From the NCBI GenBank assembly GCA_905250075.1, contig CAJNOP010000015.1:803149-867148 (forward strand): a stretch of DNA of 64,000 nucleotides, read 5' to 3'. The translations under genes and the position numbers were made by a program. Every line of letters begins with the position of its first letter. Positions within the stretch are counted from its first letter, which is position 1. A model generated the notes under the pieces. The model saw nothing but the letters and a program-made list of their open reading frames with translations, had not been told where the DNA came from and did no database searches. This document shows, piece by piece, positions 32,431 through 43,629 of this stretch. The stretch is from Rotaria sp. Silwood1 (lineage: Eukaryota > Rotifera > Eurotatoria > Philodinida > Philodinidae).

Positions 32431-35400
32431 TTAAAAAAGTTTTTTTTCATACGAATGTAAATTATGTACTCCACCTTCAAGTTGAGCTGATGCTGTACGT
32501 TTTTCAACTCTAATAATACCTTTACTACATTCATCATGTAATTGTTTAACTGATTGACAACCAATATCTTGAAGTGATTTTTGTACACCTGTATAAAGGT
32601 AACCACCAATAAATCGATGAACACTGCCTTTATCTACGACACTTCCTGCAACACCTTGTGCAACTTTAACATTGTCTGTTTCGGAATAATATCGACTTGC
32701 AGCCGATAATTCTTGGCATGCGTTCATTGCGTCAAGACTACCCATACCACGATCTATTTATAAAAAAAAAAAGAGAGCTATCAGCATAATCACCGACGGA
32801 TTAAAATGTGAAACACACTGTAGTTGCAATTCACAGAGAGATTGTTTTATTCTATCTATTTTAAGATACATTTCTTCACCATCGTTTTAGTTAAGACTTC
32901 GGAAATGTAATAATTATGAAGAATGCTCGATAAGGTGGTAGAAGATGAGGGAATTTTCCTCTTAAAGTATCTGACTTTCTGATAATTTTTAACAGCTTTA
33001 TGGTAGCGTTGGACAGAAATCAAAGTTTGAAACATCATTAGCCTTTCTCTACCAGAAAGAGAAATAAAAATAAGCAGACAAAATATCATTGGGAGATGAA
33101 TAGGATGATTTCCTTTCCACTCCTCCCTTCATAGTGAAATACTTGAAAGCATGATGTTTTATGGGAACTTGCTGTGCAGTCCAGGAATGTTTGCATTAAC
33201 CGGGATTAAAAGCAATAGATTAGATAGAAGAACATTTTGACAAATTTGAAAGCTGAATGTGAGTAGATTGTTCATTTTGCTAAACTAGGCATTCAGACGA
33301 CACTGTAGACAAAAAAAATTGTTTTATTATTGTGTAGAACTCAATCTGGAGTTTCAAGAAACGTACTTGATTTGTCTTTTTTTTTTTTTAGTTTTTTTAA
33401 AGAACACGATTTTCAATTTTTAGCCAAATGCTCACCTAAATATACATTGTGCCTCTCCTCAGTCACCACTTCTAACATTTCGATAATGAAAGCACTCCCT
33501 AGGAGAATTTTTGGACTTTCTGTCAAATCTTCAGGCCCGATCCTAGCTCAAGAAACTATTGATAATACTGCGTCTATGACGATGGGGAAGGGGTCATATT
33601 TCTACCTCACATAGAACAATCTATCAAAATAAAATTATATACATACATTTTTTAAGTCGAACTCCATCTTGATAATAATATTCACCGGGTGCTTCTTGTG
33701 TACCAGCTAATAATGAACCCATCATAATACAATCAGCTCCTAATGTTAATGCTTTAACAATATGTCCAACACATGATATTCCACCATCAGCAATAACTGG
33801 TACATCAAATTGACGAGCATATTCAGCTACTTTATAAACTGCTGTTGCTTGAGCTCGTCCAACAGCCATAACTTCTTGTGTTATACAAATTGATCCACTA
33901 CCCATACCAACACGAAGTGCATCAGCACCAGCATCAATTAAATTTTTTGCTTGTGCTTGCGTAACAACATTACCTGCAATAACTTGTATATGTGGATAAT
34001 TTTTTTTAATATGTTTTATCATATCAATTTGATAGATTGAATTTCCTTGGGATGAATCAAGAACAATAACATCAACACCAACTTGTACAAGAGCTTCAAG
34101 ACGTTTTTCATCTTCTTTTCGTGTACCTATGGCTGCTCCACATAATAATTGTCGACGATTATCTTTTGATGCTAATGGATAATCACGGTTTTTTTCCAAA
34201 TCAGTACGAGCAATTAATGAAACGAGATCACCATTTGAATCAACGATGGGTAATTTACCTAAAAAGAATATATTTTAGAAAAAAAATATAAATAAAAATA
34301 CATATGCAGATTATAGCTTTTACAATCTTCTCTTTCTTCTTTGATCAGAAAGTTTTTCGTCCTTTGCTTATGCTTTTAGTATCTCAATATCATTTCATGA
34401 CATCACTCTACATGTATATCAAGTGGAAAAGAAGAAATTGTGGATTTAGAGCTCTTTAAGAATTCATAGACTCTCTGGATTTCAAACATCATTGACAGCT
34501 TGTCAAACCAAATAGAAACCGATAAAATTGCTTAGAATCCCACAAATCAGTATCGCCTGATACAGTTACCATAACTGTTGAAAATCTAACTTTCCAACAT
34601 ATGAGATATTCAATTTTATTAGACATAGATTATGATATGAAACCTATAGAATTATTCATGGAGCTATACGATCTCGTCAAGTGTTAGGCAGCTATACTCG
34701 ATTCCGCAAGTACTGAATTGTATAGCGTTCTTTCAATCCTAATGTAATCTACTGTTGTTCTTTGGGTTATATACTGGATTCAAGGATTTGATGAGCAAAC
34801 CCACATTTTTTATCATCTTTGCAAAAAACTCTTTAACGAAAGAGTTAAGAGAATATTTGTTTTTCTTTTTGTTTTGTAGAATAATAAAAATGCTAAGTAA
34901 TCCATTAAATTTATGAAATGGCATGACCTGCTCTAAGTATTAATAAACGAACATGATATTCATCACAGAAATACGTTGAATCGTTGGTTTTTTAATTACG
35001 ATGCTTTTTCTTTGACTCAAAAAAATGAAGATTTTTTTGTATATTAGCTGTTTTGCTTCATTCTAACAAAACACGAGCAGGTGGTTTGTTTTATTTAAAA
35101 TAAAAAGAATGGAGGATATCACATAGCACTTAAAAACTATTTAGAATGTCAAACATCTGCCGAAAAGAATCTCATTAATAAAAAAGAATTCCACTGAATT
35201 AAGATGATTCCAATAATATTCATGTCACATATTTCATGATACAACTAATTGTACATCGACAATAGATTGATGATCGAGGACACTCTTTCCATTTCCGAGA
35301 TTTCTGGCTAATAGTTCATCAGAAAAATTTGAAATATTCAATGGAAATGAATCTTGATAAGTAGACCAAAAGTTGTGCTAGACTCAAATTTTATCAATGC

Positions 35401-36734
35401 CGTCTTCTATGAGAGTTTTGGATCACAATGGTGAAAAATGGTCCTTCGAGATACTATGACTGATTAAGCTGAAAATGTTTTTTTTTAGATACTAGACATT
35501 GTTTGCGATCGGTATCTTTGTATTTTTTGTCCTTCGAATCAATATCGAAGGTACCCTAAAAAACGCATGTTGTGTTTTGAATAAAGTTTTTCTCATAAGA
35601 TATATCAAAAATCAGTAGAACAATAGTTTTTGAAACCAAACACGAATACTCAACCCAGACAGTATAAAATGTATGTGAAAAAACTTTCAGTTCGATCGAA
35701 CATACTAATTCGGAAAAAAAACGATTCGCTGTTTTTGATACGTTAATTTGATTTTTTTTTAACGTTTAAAGACAAATTTCGGATCCCAAAATGCTCTTAG
35801 TAAATAGATACTACTTCAGATTATATACAATGGTTACAGACATTTTAGGCCATCAAAGGAGATATCCTTTATTATTGGTTATCGAGGACTTAATTATACA
35901 AAAAAGAAATAGCTTTTTTTTTCTTTTAGATTTCTTGTTTAATTAAAAAATAATTTCATAAATTAGACATGAAATCTTGACCCACCTTTTTTACTTCGTT
36001 GTAAAATATGATAAGCATCTTTAAGTGTAAGATCATTTTTAGCGGTAATAAGTTCTTCAATTGGTGTCATTACTTGACTAACAGGAATAGTTGCTAATTG
36101 ATCTTTAGTTAAAAAATCAATATCACGAAATGTGACTAAGCCTAATAATTTGCTATTAATTTTTCCATTTGCTGTTACCGGAATACCTTTTCATAGTAGT
36201 AAAATTAAATCAAATTTAGAAACAAAATAAACAAAAATGTCTTTTTTACCAGAGAATCCATGTAATTTTTTAATTGCATAAACATCTGCAACTGTATTAG
36301 TTGGTGCCAGCGTCAATGGATCAGTGATAAAACCTTGTTCATATCGTTTAACTCGTCTTACTTCACTTGCTTGATAATCAACTGAACAATTATGATGAAT
36401 TATTCCAATTCCACCATTTAATGCTATTGCAACTAAAATAAACGTATTCTGTTGTGTTTTTTTTTTTTTAAATTCTAATTTTATAAATCTTACTAGCCAT
36501 TACTGATTCTGTAACAGTATCCATTGGACTAGATACAAATGGTGTTTTAATAGTAATTGATTTTGTAAGTTTAGATTGAAGTAAAACATTATCCGATGGA
36601 AAACTAATAAAACCAGGTAGAATAATAAAATCATTATATGTTAAACCATCATTATTTTTAAATAATTGTTTGACTGTTAAGCCATCGGACGATGAATCAT
36701 GATTATCGTGTTGAGTATTACCATTTTGGAGCAT
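32431..36734 (-). CDS. IMPDH: Inosine-5'-monophosphate dehydrogenase (five exons)
   Basis: Exons 36494-36734, 36250-36432, 35986-36186, 34258... down to 33647, and 32431-32753 join in frame to 519 residues, close to the roughly 514 of animal enzymes. The introns are 61, 63, 1727 and 893 nt. The enzyme oxidises IMP to XMP with NAD, the committed step of guanine nucleotide synthesis in the cytosol. Visible signatures are [13 protein letters not shown] and PMDTVTE near the N-terminus, the two CBS repeats (Bateman domain) encoded by exons 2 to 4, LDSSQGNS, the catalytic Cys loop [10 protein letters not shown], the phosphate-binding IADGG and MMGSLLAGT segments, [12 protein letters not shown] across the last splice, and the end [18 protein letters not shown]. 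No break or missing catalytic residue is seen. The ATG at 36734 gives a short N-terminal extension rich in His, Asp and Ser; it is the only good start in the exon. Confidence 0.95.
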
Positions 36735-38414
36735 GATGGTATGTTTCTCAATAATTGTATTCTATTCTATAAAATGAAGTTAATGATATTAATATAAAAG
36801 AAAGAACGTGATAAAATGTTAGCTTTAACGTTGATTGTAGCTCGAACTATTTTCTTATGATTGGTGGATAATCATTAAACAAATGAAATAAAAGAAAGAA
36901 GAAACGTCATCAACATTTGTTTTTCGAAAATCTTTCGTTTGAAATTCAAATTATCATATTTTCGTAATTTAAAGAAAAACAAATCCAATTAATATTTTTG
37001 TTTTATATAAAAGACTCTTTCATCAATATTGCAAAACTAATGATCATGAAATGAAACATTTAGTTTTGAAAATTTTTTCATGAGAACCAACTTTAAAATT
37101 TATTAGTGTACTCATCTGTTTTGATATTTTTCTATGCACATGTATTTTTTGTTCTATGAATGTATTAAATGTTTTGATGTGGCATTCAACAAATATATAA
37201 GAGATATTTATGGAATTATCAGATGAAATTATATCAGATGAAATTACTTGGCATATCATACGAGAACAAGATATTTAGAAAATTCTGAATTTATTTATAA
37301 ATGAAAATCTCTGATCTAATAACTATAACGTTCGCACGATTGTTATCGTTGAAATTATTCCATTTATTTCAAATGATTCTTACATTAATAATAGTATAAA
37401 TTTGTATTATTGACTATTCATTTTTGAGCAATTGCAAATATTGAATTGTTTGATATTCGTTATTTCTTTTATAACGTCTATTAAGCTTTTATTTAAATAA
37501 TATCTTGCGAAGAATAGTATTTACTTCTGCTAATATTTATTCGAACGCTCGTATAACATTTCATAATTGAATCAGTAACAACTATTTTCTGTTTTTCAAT
37601 AGGACGTTTCATTTTTCTTACAAAATTTCACTAAAACGAAAACAAATTTTTAATGAACTTTGGCTTTTCTTTACGGTATCCGAGATAATTAAAACGAAAA
37701 CACTGTGACAGCTTAGATATCAATTGTTTTTTTTTTCGAATTAAAAGATAATTGAATGAAAGAAGCTGGGGATTCAGCTGTAAGAACGAACGATTCTAGA
37801 CTATGATCAACGTCGGGTATATTTGTACCAACAGAATATTGATAATTATTCGTATAAGTCTGATAGTAAGAGTCCAATGGATGTCTCTTTTCAAAAAAGA
37901 TATTTTCCTTGTTGATCTACGAGTTGAAACAAAGCGTTTCGAATTTAGAAGAAGAAAAAGCAAAAAGACATATATGTCAATAGGAAAGATCGATAGTTAT
38001 AGACCAGATTTGCACTTCAACCGCATGCAACTTTATTCAAGATATTTTAGATTATTCAGCCACACTGTCGACTTTTTCAAGGTACCCAATAGCTAGTTAA
38101 CTCACCATCGTAGTTTTAAAGAACTTTCTTTTAATCAGAAACGTTAGTTTCAATCAATTTTAGTCCTTTGACTTGTACAAGTGAATATATGCAGTTGACA
38201 AATCGCTATTGAATCGAGTATATAATCGAAAGATAGATCTTAATGAGTTATTAAACACTCCAGAATAGTTTGGTCTTTCAGGCTTCCTGAGCCGAGATAT
38301 ACATTTATTACTATTAGCTATGCTACTGTAAGATGCGAGAAATTCAAAATCTAAGAACAAACTTATTTTAGTTCTTTTTATGTGGATAGAGCTCATCGAA
38401 GGACATAGAAAAAA
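36735..38414. other. Intergenic, about 1.7 kb, IMPDH upstream region
   Basis: AT-rich, no recognised gene. The IMPDH promoter should lie in the first few hundred bases. Frames at 37044-37259 (-), 37803-38096 (+) and 38160-38396 (-) have no recognisable content. Confidence 0.5.
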
Positions 38415-39600
38415 TAATATGTTAGAGGGTTGATAGATGATTTTCTCTAAAGAAAATTCAAAATATTGAGTTTTCCAAAAACATGCAAATGCATGACGTC
38501 TTAAATATTATACTGAATCTTCGCGTTTATTACTGTTTCAAAAATTCAAAAACTAAGGTTTTCTAATTATCCACGTAAAACTCTGTATAAAGTACCGGAT
38601 TAACCGTTTGTGTGGTCTAAAATTAGCTGCGCCCTCTCAAAACATGAGTAGAATCCCGAAAGGACTTTCTGTATACGTTGCAAAGCAATCAAGAACTTTT
38701 GTATGCATGATAAAAGAAGTTATTTTTAGTGAATTACAGTTAGTATATCAATGGAAAAAAAAGTTATGTATTTGTTTAAAAAAATAATAAACCATTGCTT
38801 GAAAAATCATGTTTGTCAGTATCAGTAGTAAAATAATTAAAAGTGGATTCATGTTCGAACATTTTGATCATCAAAATTTTGTTTTGAAATGATACGTATG
38901 TGACCTTCAAAATCGACATAAAAACGTAAGTCGAATAACATAGGTTGCATTACAAAATATTTTCATCAGATTTCTTTCCAAGCGCACACTCGAAGGAAAT
39001 CATGTCGTCTAAACCGTAGGAAAAATTGGAATTGAGTTTCGATGAAAAGTATTTTGTACTAAAATCTCTGTTATTCGATTCAGTTTTTTATGCTGATCTT
39101 GAATACCACGTGCATATCATTGCAAAATAAAATTTGGATGATCAAAATGTTCACATATGAGCCCATTTTTAATTATTTTATTATTGATACCGAAAAACAT
39201 GATTTTTCAAGCAATGGATCATTATTTTTTTTTTAAACAAATACATAACTGTTTTTCCATTGGTATACTAATTATTATTCACTAAAAATAAACTTTTCAT
39301 CATTCATACAAAAGTTCTTGATTGGTTTCCAATGTACACAGAAAGTTCTTTCGGGAATCTATTCATGTTTTCAGAGAGCATAGCACATTTTAGACCACAA
39401 AAACAGCTAATCCAATATTTTATACATTGTTTACATTGAGAATTACAAAAACTTAGTTTTGGAATTATTGCAATGGTAATAAACACAAAGATTTGACATA
39501 ATATTTATAACTTCATCCATTTTTGATGATTTTAAACAACTGATTATTTTGAATTTTCTGCAGCGAAAACTAAATTTCGAGCCTCTAACACACTATTGTC
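38415..39600. repeat. Long palindrome (inverted repeat), about 560-bp arms and about 50-bp loop
   Basis: The left arm (about 38415-38979) reads as the reverse complement of the right arm (about 39028-39600) almost without interruption, centred near 39005. Matching blocks include TTATGTATTTGTTTAAAAAA, CATTGCTTGAAAAATCATG, AACATTTTGATCATC, TCAAGAACTTTTGTATG and GTGGTCTAAAAT. By eye the best 150 bases agree at about 85%, with small indels. The central loop contains its own TTTCC...GGAAA hairpin. There is no coding frame of note. Candidates are a foldback-type mobile element, a long-hairpin RNA source, or an inverted duplication. Confidence 0.9.
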
Positions 39601-41656
39601 ACAAAAGTACATTTTTTGCAAAACTTATGTGAAAAATTTCTGCATCCCTCCGAAAGCTTTCCATAGAAAATCGTTTTCTCGAAATGCTCATATCTCCGTA
39701 CAGGGATTAAAAAAAATTTTTTTTTGTGATTTCTGAGGAATTTTTACGGAAGTTAATAGAAATTCAAGGACAAATTTATACTGAATAGAATTTATTTCAT
39801 ATAATCAAACCTTGCTAATAATTTTGCATTAAACTCGAATATACTTTCTATCGACGAGGAGTCATTTTTGGTATTTTTCAACGAGGCTCCGCAGATTATT
39901 CTCAGAGATCCTAGGTGAGTTTTTAGATAACCCTATAGTACTCAATGTACACTCTGGAACCACATAAGCCTGGCTTCACTCCATTGCATAGCTGGGAGAG
40001 AGAACCCTCCAAAAACTGAGTTTTTAGTAAAAATCATGGTTTTGTGAGAAGTTTTCTGAGCCATAGAAACTAGCTAGAGAGTTGCATTTCCGTCCAGAGT
40101 AGCGAATCAATGGGATCTCTCTAACGTGATTCATCAATGAGATATGTATACGCAGAAAGCCTCGAAAACAATGGTTTTTCGTATACCTAATATTACTAAT
40201 CAATTCATCCATAGTTTACTGTTATGAATTTATTTTTTTTACGATGATACGATGAGTATATCTACCTAAGTTGTGTTTACATTAAAAGTTTCAAGGTATG
40301 TACTTTTCTGACAATAGTGCTCTCAGAAAAATTTCAATATCTCTGAAATGGAACAATATTTTTCCGAACGGCTTGCTTCAAAACTGCGTAGAACTTTTCC
40401 CCCCTACTACAACTCTTAAATTGAGCAAAATCTGACGAGCTCGATTGAGCAAGTTCTATGGCAGATTATGTGAACTAGCTCAACAAGTATAATAGTACAA
40501 TAAGATTCTTAACAGTAATAAGCGCATATCTCGACTTAGAAGCGTAGAAAAACTAAACTATTCTAAAGTGTTTCATAAATCATTGAAGTCTACCTTTTGA
40601 GTATAGACTCAATCCAAAAGCGATTGAACACTTGGATCTGTTCCCTAGTCAAACAAAATACTACTTCAGCGGTCATAGCGAGATGAATTTCGATAGGAAG
40701 TCTGAAAATTTCTGTCTCGAGTCAACATGGTAAAGTTTGGATCCTATTATCTCAAAATGACTCCAAAAAGATCTGAAACCACCTGAAGCTGAATCGGATT
40801 TGGAGAATATATGATTAACTGACTGTTTCTTATTGCGAGATTTTGTTATCCAGTGTAAAATGTATATTGATGTAAGAATTATTGTCGCTATGACTGATAT
40901 AAAAGGCTTCGGTTGTAGGCTTCCGCTTATCGTACACTTTCACACGTACACGCATCCTCACATCCACATCCACATTCATACCAACACTTGCCTAATACTC
41001 TTTTCGTCTATTCTAGCTCACTTCTTGATCAATTATGTCAGCAATCCTTCGGATCAACCAGGAACCCATCCTACAAAAATGATCGAAAAACTATTGGTTT
41101 CCGCCAATTTCAAGTTACTTCTATCGCAGTTCTGACTGAGACTCGTCAATCAGACTAAAATTCTAATAGCATCGGACAGAATGAAGATATTTGGTAACTG
41201 GATGTGAGGTTATCATTGGAAAGGAATTCTGTTTAGAAATCCTGAGCAAAACATTTGAGCGTTCACTAAATGTGTGAGAGTGATCAAGATGTGTCCCGAA
41301 GTACCAACGTTGGTACCCGCTATTCGTTGGATGCTTGAAGTTCGGTTGTAGTTTACGTCAGTCAGCTGGATGGTAGCAACTTAATACCGTTGCTATCTAG
41401 AAAAGTAATTGTTCGTTTTGTTGTCTCAATTAAACTTATTGGATAATTTCAGTTTGAATTCGTATCTCAAAATAGGTTTATTTTCTACGCTGAATATTAA
41501 AGGTTCTGATTCGAATTTGACTTAGAATCGAAATTTATTTTCACTTTTTGTTCGTGAAAAATAAACTTTCAAATCACAAGCTCATGCGTCTTTCCATTTA
41601 TATGTGAAGCCGAATTAGACAGCTGTCCATTCTTATCGTGGATTTATATGGTTGGG
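39601..41656. other. Intergenic, about 2.05 kb
   Basis: No gene recognised. A C/A-rich tract lies at 40940-40988 (CATCCTCACATCCACATCC and related words). A perfect 16-bp palindrome GTACCAACGTTGGTAC is at 41301-41316, followed at about 41370-41396 by a second hairpin (GGTAGCAAC...GTTGCTATC). The frame 40833-41135 (+) runs through the C/A tract and is not credible as a gene. Confidence 0.5.
41301..41316. repeat. Perfect 16-bp palindrome
   Basis: GTACCAACGTTGGTAC is its own reverse complement. It lies just beyond the 3' end of the broken minus-strand coding remnant, and could be a protein binding site or the edge of an inserted element. Confidence 0.6.
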
Positions 41657-42420
41657 CTATCTGCGCATATCCGATTTTTTTATTGCTCTAGTCCAATTAC
41701 GAAGTTTTGAATAAAGATGCCAAAATATATTTTCCACTGCACGATGGGCGTTTTCATAGTCTGTAGTGGTAACATGGGTTCGACTCTCCTTGCGCTTGTC
41801 TGCGAATCCCTTTGGTGATCTGCTTTCCGTAGTCAAATTCCATTTCATGCACATACGCATTATAAGTTTTAATTGCTTGAAGTGTATCCCGTAAAATTTC
41901 AGTATATAGACTTTTATAATCGCGCGTTCCTGAATCCCAAGCAGAATAATTATCTTATAACTCCGTCATGTGCCTTGCGGAGTATTCTACAAGAAATATT
42001 TTTAGAATGTCATAAAGTATAGCATTTCCGTTGTAGTATGGATCATTGAAGCTGATCTGAACGACCATATTGGCAATAGTTGTCGCATCGGCACCTGGTA
42101 TTGTGTTGGAGAAATCATCGAGAGTTGAATCGTTGGCTAGTAAACGTCGTGTCAATGACTTGGAGTCTACATTTTCGTTTCTTAACTCAAAAAATCTTAC
42201 AATAATATCGTGATGAATATTAAGAACATCACTGTTGATCACATGCTCCCCTTGCTCACTACGTTTTTTTATTCGTTGGGTTACGCTTCTCCGCAGCTGT
42301 CTTCTCCTTTATATGTTGCACTATATCCTTCAAGAGCTGTTGAAATGTTGATTTTTTGTAGGGGCCAGTTCTTGCGATAATGTGGTTTATCTCTGTTGGA
42401 TTGAATGATGCTGCTGCCAT
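41657..42420 (-). pseudogene. Broken intronless coding remnant of unknown origin, atypical composition
   Basis: Three minus-strand frames abut and overlap: 42420 (ATG of MAAASFNPTE) to about 42262, then 42263 to 41955, then about 41860 to 41657. The first leaves frame at a run of seven A's near 42265, where one base fewer would restore continuity. The second ends at a TAA at 41955 but stays open with protein-like content to about 41754. The third is in another frame. Codons are GC-richer at third positions (for example GCC, GTC, AAC, ACG) than in flanking genes, which strongly prefer A/T. There are no introns. I do not recognise the family. A decayed mobile-element, viral-derived or horizontally acquired gene are all possible. 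The A-run slip alone could be an assembly error; the stop and the second shift argue for decay. Confidence 0.55.
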
Positions 42421-42599
42421 GTTGCGGTTTTCTAAAGAACAGATAACTACATACATTGATGACACGCTCACAATAAGAGTTAATCACTACAATAATCTTC
42501 TACTATATTTTAGAATCTGAGTAATCTAGTTTCCTCAGTTTCATTTATAGGTTTGCAATAGATCGAGGAAAATGTAAATTGGATTATGGCTCACAGTAT

Positions 42600-42662
42600 G
42601 GGGGTGTGTGCGAACGACGAGAAAACACAATCTAGGATCCAGCAACATGCCCACGCACACAC
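42600..42662. repeat. TG/CA inverted pair
   Basis: GGGGGTGTGTGCG at 42600-42612 faces CCCACGCACACAC at 42650-42662, whose reverse complement is GTGTGTGCGTGGG. The loop is about 37 bases. Confidence 0.65.
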
Positions 42663-43478
42663 AATCGTTTAATCAAGACTGAGACCAGTACTAAGAAAAA
42701 ATGATTTTATACATTTCTAACTAAGAATGGTCAACCCAATCTAATTGTTTGTTCCTGACTTTGGTACATGCCTTACCACACTACCTCAACATTTCTGAAG
42801 GAAAAGAAAATCAAAAATGGGGAAGGGGGGGACACAAGTTGATCCTGTTTGTCTCGTCATATGATTCCTATGCTCCTTTTCGTTGAAAACTCTATACTCG
42901 TCAGAGAGAGAGCAACGATTGAGGCATAGATTACGAAAAGAGAAAATGAAAGAAGAACAGAAAAAAAAATGAGACTTTCATCAATATTTACCTGCAAAAG
43001 AAAAAAAGACATTGAAATGAACGTTGAACTAGGCTTTGGTGTCCCAATTTATATTTTTCACTCTATTCCTTTTCAATGCAGCTTCTGTTGCTGTCATAGA
43101 GAGTATGACTACTGGGTAAAACACCAGAAAAACAAAAATATTTTACAACGAAAAACAGTTGACTAATCATTGGTCCCAATCTATACTCATGACAAAAAAA
43201 AATTAATCAGGAAAATTTTTCGCTTAACTGTTTCTCTCTCAAATATCCCTGCAATCATAACTCGGTAAGAATAACATTTTCAAGAAACGTGAGACGATCC
43301 ATTCTATTGATATGACGGAGTACAACGGTCGAAAGAAAAACGCCGACAAAGGAATATCGAAGATGAAAATATCAAGGTTTTAGAACATCAAAATGTAAAA
43401 ATATTGAAATGTAGAAACGTTGAGATGTTAAAATCTCAGCTAAAAGAAGTAAGAATATATTATTGTTGCAAAGTAGAA

Positions 43479-43629
43479 TGTGGGTGGATGTAGATGTGGT
43501 TGTGAGTATGAGTATGGATGTAGAACTCTTTGTCTGTGTAGGTGTTGCTAACTTCACTTTAGCTACATCTATCAACAACAAAAACAAGTACCACATAAGA
43601 CACCCACATTCACACTGACACGCACACTC
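43479..43629. repeat. TG/CA inverted pair, longer version
   Basis: A G/T-rich arm with GTGGGTGGATGTAGATGTGG starts at about 43480 and continues with GAGTATGGATGTAG. After a spacer of about 75 bases comes the C/A-rich stretch CACCCACATTCACACTGACA (about 43600-43620), followed by CGCACAC. Partial complementarity. Confidence 0.55.

Noticed and set aside
33330..33614. 94-residue + strand frame opposite IMPDH
   Set aside because: Falls in IMPDH intron 4 next to exon 4, antisense, with no domain.
40833..41135. 100-residue + strand frame rich in His, Ile and Thr
   Set aside because: The His/Ile/Thr repeats are just translation of a CACATC-type simple tract.
41760..41790. GGTTCGACTC, resembling a tRNA B box
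   Set aside because: No A box, acceptor stem or cloverleaf around it; it lies within the broken coding remnant.
43372..43596. Minus-strand frame rich in Thr and Ser
   Set aside because: Simple-sequence translation of the TG-rich arm.
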